From positions 7,940 to 71,939 of the forward strand of contig CAJLIR010000008.1 of the NCBI GenBank assembly GCA_905206805.1: a DNA stretch of 64,000 bases, in the 5' to 3' direction. Under the pieces are notes generated by a model. That model saw only the letters and a list, made by a program, of their open reading frames with translations. It had not been told where the DNA came from and did not search any database. Numbering within the stretch: the first letter of the stretch is position 1; each line of letters starts with the position of its first letter. A program made the position numbers and the translations under genes. This DNA comes from an uncultured Caryophanales bacterium (GTDB lineage Bacteria; Bacillota_I; Bacilli_A; RF39; UBA660). Shown piece by piece: positions 58,964-64,000 of the stretch.

Positions 58964-58977
58964 CGAATAAACGTTTG
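58964..58977 (+). promoter_or_regulatory. SOS box within the dinB promoter
   Basis: CGAATAAACGTTTG lies between TTTACA (58958) and TAGAAT (58981), 17-bp spacer. It is the most palindromic of the four boxes in the window (GAAT-AAAC-GTTT). Confidence 0.75.
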
Positions 58978-59001
58978 TGATAGAATTAAATTGGTGATGA
59001 T

Positions 59002-60174
59002 ATGGAAAGAATTATTATGCATATTGATGTAAATAATGCTTTTTTATCTTGGACAGCATTAGAATTATTACAAAATGGTTCAAAATACGATATTAGAAAT
59101 AGTTATGCAGTAATAGGAGGGGATCCTAGTGCTAGAAAAGGTATAGTTTTGGCTAAATCTAATCCTGCAAAAAAGCAGGGTGTTGTTACTGCTGAGACAT
59201 TATATAGCGCTAAAAAGAAGTGTCCAGTTTTAAGAGTATATAAACCTAATTATTCTTTCTATCAAAAAATGTCCAATAGTATGTTTCAATTATTATATAA
59301 ATATACTCCAGATATTGAAATTGCTTCAATAGATGAGTGTTATCTAGATTATACTCCGATAAAACATATTTATGGTGATCCTTTAGATTTTGCTAAAAAA
59401 ATACAAAGTGAAATATATGAAAATTTAGGATTTACTGTGAATATTGGAATTGCTAATAATAAATTATGTGCTAAAATGGCCTCTGATTTTGAAAAACCAT
59501 TTAAAATTCATACTTTATACGAAAATGAAATAACTCTAAAAATGTGGCCTTTAAAAGTTGGAGAATTATTTGGAATAGGTAAAAAAACGGTCCCAAAATT
59601 AGAAAAACTAAATATTTATACAATTAGTGATTTAGCAAACTCAGATTTAGATAAATTAAGTAAATATTTTAAAAATCAGGCACAATATTTAATAAATAGA
59701 GCTAATGGTATAGATGAGTCAAAAGTTGTTAGTACACCGCCAGAGAGAAAGGGAATTGGAAATGAAATAACACTTCCTAAAGATATAGAAACAAAAGATA
59801 AAGTTTTTAATTGTTTTAAAATTTTGTCTGAACAAATTTCTGCAAGGCTGAAAAAAATGGAAAAATACGCTTTAACTATAACTATAATTTTAAAAGATAA
59901 TTTATTTACAAGAAGTACTCATCAAAAAAAGTTATTAAATGCGATTAGAAATAGTGAAGATATTTTAAAAATTGCTAAAGAATTATATTTAGAAATGAAA
60001 TATGAAAAACCGATTAGATTAATTGGAATTAGAGTAAATAATTTAACAGATATGGTTATTCATCAAGTATCAATATTTGAAAGTAATATTGAAGAAAATA
60101 TTAAACTAGAAAAGACAGTAAATGATTTAAAAGAAAAATATGGAACAAAAATTATCAAAAACTTAAATAAATAA
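59002..60174 (+). CDS. dinB: Y-family DNA polymerase (Pol IV/DinB-like)
   Basis: A 390-residue translesion polymerase. Catalytic carboxylates are in MHIDVNNAFLSW (D9) and IASIDECYLDYT (D-E). The segment NIGIANNKLCAKMASDFEKP and thumb HhH (FGIGKKTVPKLEKLNIYTI) fit the family. The N-terminal motif VNNAFLSW differs from the DMDCFFA of Escherichia Pol IV, and F14 would be the steric gate; this resembles a Firmicutes subgroup. The C terminus lacks a clear clamp-binding peptide. Controlled by an SOS box. Confidence 0.9.
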   Translation: MERIIMHIDVNNAFLSWTALELLQNGSKYDIRNSYAVIGGDPSARKGIVLAKSNPAKKQGVVTAETLYSAKKKCPVLRVYKPNYSFYQKMSNSMFQLLYKYTPDIEIASIDECYLDYTPIKHIYGDPLDFAKKIQSEIYENLGFTVNIGIANNKLCAKMASDFEKPFKIHTLYENEITLKMWPLKVGELFGIGKKTVPKLEKLNIYTISDLANSDLDKLSKYFKNQAQYLINRANGIDESKVVSTPPERKGIGNEITLPKDIETKDKVFNCFKILSEQISARLKKMEKYALTITIILKDNLFTRSTHQKKLLNAIRNSEDILKIAKELYLEMKYEKPIRLIGIRVNNLTDMVIHQVSIFESNIEENIKLEKTVNDLKEKYGTKIIKNLNK

Positions 60175-60207
60175 TTGAAAAAAATATAAAATATGATATA
60201 CTTGTAA

Positions 60208-60431
60208 TAGATATTTTTAAAAGCAATGACAAAGAAGTAGTAGTAAAAGATTTATTTAAAGAGAGTTAGGGTTTGGTGTAACCTAATAATAATATTTTAT
60301 GAATTCGTCTTTAGAGCTTTGTAAAAGAAAATTTATGACGGTAACGCGTTATAGTTTGAAGGTAGATTTAATATCTATAAATTAAGGTGGTACCACGTAA
60401 TCACGTCCTTATATCTAGGATGTGATTTTTT
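60208..60431 (+). promoter_or_regulatory. T-box leader (Phe-type) of pheST
   Basis: Promoter TTGAAA 60175 / TATACT 60197. Stem I opens with AAAGAGAG at 60258, the specifier region contains TTC in ATGAATTCGTC, and GACGGTAACGCGTTATAG is shared with the Ile leader. T-box AAGGTGGTACCACG is at 60384-60397; the terminator is a 10-bp stem ATCACGTCCT/AGGATGTGAT with T8. UGGU fits the A73 of tRNA-Phe. Confidence 0.9.
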
Positions 60432-60449
60432 TTATTTAGGAGGAAATGT

Positions 60450-61499
60450 ATGAAAGAACAAATTAAAAATTTAAAAGAAGAAATATCTTTAAAATTAAAT
60501 AATGTTAGTGATTTAAAAGATTTAAATGATTTAAAAGTTGAATATTTAGGTAAAAAAGGCGCTATTACAGAATTATCTAGTCATATGCGTGAATTAAGTA
60601 ATGAAGAAAAAAAAGAAATAGGTGTTTTATTAAATGATTTAAGATGTTATGTTAATAATTTATTTGATGAATTAAAAAATAAATTTGAAATAGAATTATT
60701 AAATAAAAAACTAGAAAGTGAAAAAATTGATATAAGCTTACCTAGTACAAAAATTAAAAGAGGTAGTAAACACCCTATGAGTTTAACAATTGAAGCAATT
60801 GAAGATTTATTTGTTTCAATGGGATATGATGTTGTAAGTGGTCCAGAGTTAGAAAGCGATGAATATTGCTTTGAAAGACTAAATTTACCAAAAGGACATC
60901 CTGCTCGCGATATGCAAGATAGTTTCTATATAACTGATGAATATCTACTTAGAACACAAACGTCATCTGTTCAAGCCCGTTATATGATGAGTATGGAAGA
61001 AAAAAAGCCAATTAGAATAATTGTTCCAGGTAAAACTTATCGTAGAGAAGATGACGCTACTCATTCACCACAATTTTCACAAATTGAAGGACTTGTTATT
61101 GATAAAAAAGAAAATAATGTTTCGCTAGCTGATTTAAAAGGTACATTAGAAATTTTTGCAAGAAAAATGTTAGGTGATAATCTTGATTTAAGATTTAGAC
61201 CAAGTTATTTTCCATTTACAGAACCTTCTTATGAAGTTGATGTTACTTGCTTTAAATGTGGTGGAAAGGGATGTAATTTATGTAAACAAACTGGTTGGAT
61301 TGAGGTTTTTGCTGCTGGTATGGTACATCCTAATGTGTTAAAAATGAATGGTTATGATCCAGAAGTTTATGGAGGATTTGCTTTTGGACCAGGATGGGAT
61401 AGAATTACAATGTTCCGTTATGGAATACCTGATATAAGACTAATGTATCAAAATGATATAAGATTTCTAAGTGAATTTGATAGAAAGGATGAAGATTAA
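60450..61499 (+). CDS. pheS: Phenylalanyl-tRNA synthetase alpha subunit
   Basis: A 349-residue catalytic subunit. It has an N-terminal coiled coil that binds tRNA (1-85), motif 1 around HPMSLTIEAIEDLFVSMGY, motif 2 GKTYRREDDATHSPQFSQIEG, and motif 3 GFAFGPGWDRITMFRYGI, the glycine-rich Phe pocket. A Cys cluster CFKCGGKGCNLCK is typical. AGGAGG precedes the start. It overlaps pheT by one base, ensuring coupled production of the alpha2beta2 enzyme. Confidence 0.97.
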   Translation: MKEQIKNLKEEISLKLNNVSDLKDLNDLKVEYLGKKGAITELSSHMRELSNEEKKEIGVLLNDLRCYVNNLFDELKNKFEIELLNKKLESEKIDISLPSTKIKRGSKHPMSLTIEAIEDLFVSMGYDVVSGPELESDEYCFERLNLPKGHPARDMQDSFYITDEYLLRTQTSSVQARYMMSMEEKKPIRIIVPGKTYRREDDATHSPQFSQIEGLVIDKKENNVSLADLKGTLEIFARKMLGDNLDLRFRPSYFPFTEPSYEVDVTCFKCGGKGCNLCKQTGWIEVFAAGMVHPNVLKMNGYDPEVYGGFAFGPGWDRITMFRYGIPDIRLMYQNDIRFLSEFDRKDED

Positions 61500-63868
61500 T
61501 GATATTATCTAGAAAATTTGTAAGTGATTATATTGATCTTGACAACAGTTTAACAATAAAACAAATTGCTGAAGATATGACTAGAGTTGGTAATGAATAT
61601 GATAATTGTGGAAAATTAATTGAAGCTAATAATTTAGTCATCGGTGAAATTATAGAATGTGTTAATCATCCTGATAGTGATCATTTACATGTATGTAAGG
61701 TTAATATTGGAAATGAAGTATTACAAATAGTTTGTGGTGCTCCAAATGCGAGAGTTGGAATTAAAGTTATAGTTGCTTTAGTTGGTGCTGTATTACCAGA
61801 AATTACTATAAAAAAAGGTGTCATACGTGGTGTTGAATCGAATGGTATGATGTGTTCTATGAAAGAGTTAGGGCTTGACAATAAGTTTTTAACTCCAGAA
61901 GATATTAATGGAATTAAAGAATTACCTGATGATGCAGTTGTAGGTGAAGACCCTATTAAATATTTAGGATTAGATGATGAAATCATCGATTTTGAATTAA
62001 CTGCAAATAGAGGAGATTTACTAAGTATGCTTGGTTTATCTTATGAATTAGGCACAATATATGATAAAAAAGTTAAAGATATAGACTTAACATTTAATGA
62101 AATAGATAAAAATATTGAATCAGAATTTTTTATTGATATTAAAACAGAAAAATGTAGTTTATTTTTAGCAAAAAAAGTATCAAATATTACTATAAAAGAA
62201 AGTCCTGATTTTATTAAAAATAGACTTATTGCTTGTGGCATAAGACCCATTAATAATGTTGTTGATATTTCAAATTATGTTATGTTAGAAACTGGTCAAC
62301 CACTTCACTTTTATGATGCTGATAATTTAGGAGATACTTTAATTGTAAGAGATGCTAAAGATGGAGAAAAATTAATTACTTTAGATAATCAAGAGAGAAC
62401 ATTAAATGTTAATGATATTGTTATTGCAAACAAGGTGGGATCTGTAGGTTTAGCAGGAGTTATGGGTGGCCTTAGTACAGAAGTTTTAGAAACTACTAAA
62501 AATATTATAATTGAATCTGCTATATTTGATTCAGTTAGTGTTAGAAAAACAAGTAAGAAAGTTTTAAGAAGTGAAGCCTCTAATCGTTTTGAAAAAGGAA
62601 TAGATCCTAAAAGAACTTATATGGCTATAAAAAGAGCTTGTCATTTATTAGAAATTTATGCAAATGGTTCTATATATAGTGGAATGCTTACATATGATAA
62701 AATGAATAAAGATGACAAAGTAATAGATATAGCACTAGAAAATATTAATAATGTATTAGGAACTAATATTGACGTTAAAACTGTTATATCAGTATTTGAA
62801 AAATTAGGCTTTACTGCTCAAAACAAAGAAAATTTAATAACAGTTACTGTTCCAACAAGACGTACAGATATCTCAATAAAAGAAGATTTAATTGAAGAAG
62901 TTGGTAGAATTTATGGAATTAATAATATTGAAGGTAAATTACCAAAACTTTCTATTAAACAAGGTAGTTACGATAAAACTACAAGACAAATTAGAAATAA
63001 ATTAGTTGATTTAGGGCTAAACGAAGTATTAACTCAAATATTCTTAAATGATGAAGTTGCACAAAAATATTGTGACAAAGATTATGAAATCGTTAAACTT
63101 TTAGATCCATTATCAGTTGAAAAAAATGCATTGCGTTATTCTTTAGTACCATCTTTATTAAAAGTATATGAATATAATAAAGGCAGAAATTTAAAAGATA
63201 TTACTATTTTTGAAATGGCTAAAGGTTTTTATAAAAAAGATGATGAATATGGCGAAGATAATAAATTATGTATTTTAATGACAGGAGATTATTATTTAGA
63301 ATTAGGTAATAGAAAAAAAGTTGATTTTTATGTTTTAAAAGGAATAATTGAAGAATTATTACATTTCTTAGGATTTTCTAATCGTTATAGCTTTGTAGTA
63401 AATAATATTAAAGAATTTCTACATCCTGGTGTATCAGCAACAATAAATGTAAATGGTTCTGATATTGGCTTTTTAGGGTTATTACATCCAAGTATAGAAA
63501 AAAATGTATATGTTGCAGAAATTAATTTAGATAAATTATTAAAAAATAGAGTATCTAAATTAAAATATAAGGAAGTTTCTAAATATCCTAAGGTAGTTAA
63601 AGATTTAGCATTTATTGTTGAGAAAAATATAAATAGTGAAGATATAGTTAAGGTAATAAAAAAATCAGGTGGTAAGACATTAACTAATATTGAAGTATTT
63701 GATTTATATACAGGAGAAAATGTTAAAGAAAATGAAAAATCAATCGCATATTCACTAACTTTTGAAGATATGAATAAAACTTTATCTGATGAAGAAGTAA
63801 TGTTAATTTTTAATAAAATAATTAGTGATGTTGAAGTAAAGTTAAATGCTAAATTAAGAGATAAATAA
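61499..63868 (+). CDS. pheT: Phenylalanyl-tRNA synthetase beta subunit
   Basis: A 789-residue subunit for tRNA binding and editing. Domains in order: EMAP-like tRNA-binding domain (about 40-155, HPDSDHLHVCKVNIG and GVESNGMMCSMKELGL), B3/B4 editing domain (VVDISNYVMLETGQPLHFYD), B5 (about 405-470), catalytic-like core (LRYSLVPSLLKVYEYN), and C-terminal FDX-ACB anticodon domain (KYPKVVKDLAFIVEKN). Full length; terminator follows. Confidence 0.97.
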   Translation: MILSRKFVSDYIDLDNSLTIKQIAEDMTRVGNEYDNCGKLIEANNLVIGEIIECVNHPDSDHLHVCKVNIGNEVLQIVCGAPNARVGIKVIVALVGAVLPEITIKKGVIRGVESNGMMCSMKELGLDNKFLTPEDINGIKELPDDAVVGEDPIKYLGLDDEIIDFELTANRGDLLSMLGLSYELGTIYDKKVKDIDLTFNEIDKNIESEFFIDIKTEKCSLFLAKKVSNITIKESPDFIKNRLIACGIRPINNVVDISNYVMLETGQPLHFYDADNLGDTLIVRDAKDGEKLITLDNQERTLNVNDIVIANKVGSVGLAGVMGGLSTEVLETTKNIIIESAIFDSVSVRKTSKKVLRSEASNRFEKGIDPKRTYMAIKRACHLLEIYANGSIYSGMLTYDKMNKDDKVIDIALENINNVLGTNIDVKTVISVFEKLGFTAQNKENLITVTVPTRRTDISIKEDLIEEVGRIYGINNIEGKLPKLSIKQGSYDKTTRQIRNKLVDLGLNEVLTQIFLNDEVAQKYCDKDYEIVKLLDPLSVEKNALRYSLVPSLLKVYEYNKGRNLKDITIFEMAKGFYKKDDEYGEDNKLCILMTGDYYLELGNRKKVDFYVLKGIIEELLHFLGFSNRYSFVVNNIKEFLHPGVSATINVNGSDIGFLGLLHPSIEKNVYVAEINLDKLLKNRVSKLKYKEVSKYPKVVKDLAFIVEKNINSEDIVKVIKKSGGKTLTNIEVFDLYTGENVKENEKSIAYSLTFEDMNKTLSDEEVMLIFNKIISDVEVKLNAKLRDK

Positions 63869-63874
63869 AATAAT

Positions 63875-63917
63875 AAAAAAACACATTGAATTGATTTAAA
63901 AACGATGTGTTTTTTTG
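63875..63917. terminator. Bidirectional terminator after pheT
   Basis: Stem AAAAACACAT / ATGTGTTTTT with A-rich left and T7 right flanks, between pheT and a convergent partial gene. Confidence 0.82.
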
Positions 63918-63923
63918 TTATAA

Positions 63924-64000
63924 TTATAATTTTTTATAAAATTGTTTATTTTTTTCATTATTATCTAATGTGAAATTATCATTTTTTATGTTAGATTCAA
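63924..64000 (-). CDS. 3' end of a minus-strand gene (partial)
   Basis: An open minus-strand frame of 24 codons enters from the right edge and stops at TAA (63924-63926), ending in KNKQFYKKL. The convergent terminator supports a real gene end. Too short for a family call. Confidence 0.45.
   Translation of the reverse strand, partial: ESNIKNDNFTLDNNEKNKQFYKKL

Noticed and set aside
1..64000. CRISPR arrays, insertion sequences, tRNA or rRNA genes
   Set aside because: Read through all intergenic regions; no regularly spaced repeats, transposase frames, tRNA cloverleaf signatures or rRNA blocks were seen.

Overview
This window is a strongly AT-rich chromosome segment from a low-GC Gram-positive bacterium. 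UGG encodes Trp and UGA is used as a stop (for example in the spore protease gene gpr), so this is not the UGA=Trp code of Mycoplasma or Spiroplasma. Most gene neighbourhoods match Bacilli: rpsT/gpr, nfo-yqfT-sodA-pbp-rpmG, recU-ponA, gpsB-rnpB (B-type RNase P), rodZ-pgsA-recA-rny, sepF-divIVA-ileS, ruvA-ruvB-queA and mraZ-rsmH-ftsL-pbp. A spore protease, GerQ, a coat-like protein and YjcZ-type peptides point to an endospore former or a lineage that recently was one. An Rnf complex points to anaerobic ferredoxin-based energy metabolism. My best guess is an uncultured gut-type member of the Bacilli near the Mollicutes/Erysipelotrichia. No rRNA is present to settle this.

Layout. 0-5 kb: dnaK end, pepF, dnaJ, then glmU. 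5.0-5.6 kb: a debris region holding a chimeric ruvA'-'dnaJ pseudogene. 5.6-13.6 kb: secreted transglutaminase-like and DUF3298 proteins, rpsT, gpr, nfo, yqfT-like, sodA, a class B PBP, rpmG, efp. 13.7-16.2 kb: holin-like, LemA, GerQ, coat-like and degenerate NodB proteins. 16.3-25.0 kb: ponA-recU, gpsB, rnpB, rodZ, pgsA, recA, rny. 25.0-30.5 kb: a switch-like structured RNA, an internally repeated protein, prfA-prmC, glycyl-tRNA synthetase behind a very short T-box. 30.5-35.8 kb: sepF, divIVA, and a T-box driving a CaCA antiporter plus ileS. 35.8-40.4 kb: SOS-type ruv operon (ruvA, unknown, HAD nucleotidase, ruvB, queA, miaA). 41.0-46.6 kb: rearranged rnf operon. 46.8-49.1 kb: recX, prsA, small spore-type peptides. 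49.2-57.7 kb: mraZ cell-division cluster, zinc-ribbon/TPM pair, a small RNA with a 10-residue ORF, a CPBP relic, obg. 57.8-63.9 kb: GH25 lysozyme, dinB, T-box, pheS-pheT.

Three threads join the genes. First, four DNA-repair transcription units (recA, ruvA, recX, dinB) share a 14-bp box of form CGAAYAAAYNTTYG, placed inside or just upstream of a well-spaced promoter; this defines a local SOS regulon. Second, three T-box leaders control glyS, the antiporter-ileS pair and pheST, and their UGGN elements differ as expected (UGGA for Gly, UGGU for Ile and Phe). Third, the rnf operon has been rebuilt: RnfD is fused to two FMN-binding domains, a 30-codon rnfG stub remains, a transglutaminase-fold gene sits inside the operon, and RnfB is cut down to its anchor and first Fe-S motif.

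Start sites were moved from the longest ORF where a Shine-Dalgarno sequence or promoter position decided it (glmU, recA, gpsB, rny, prfA, divIVA, recX, rnfA, rnfB, obg and others).
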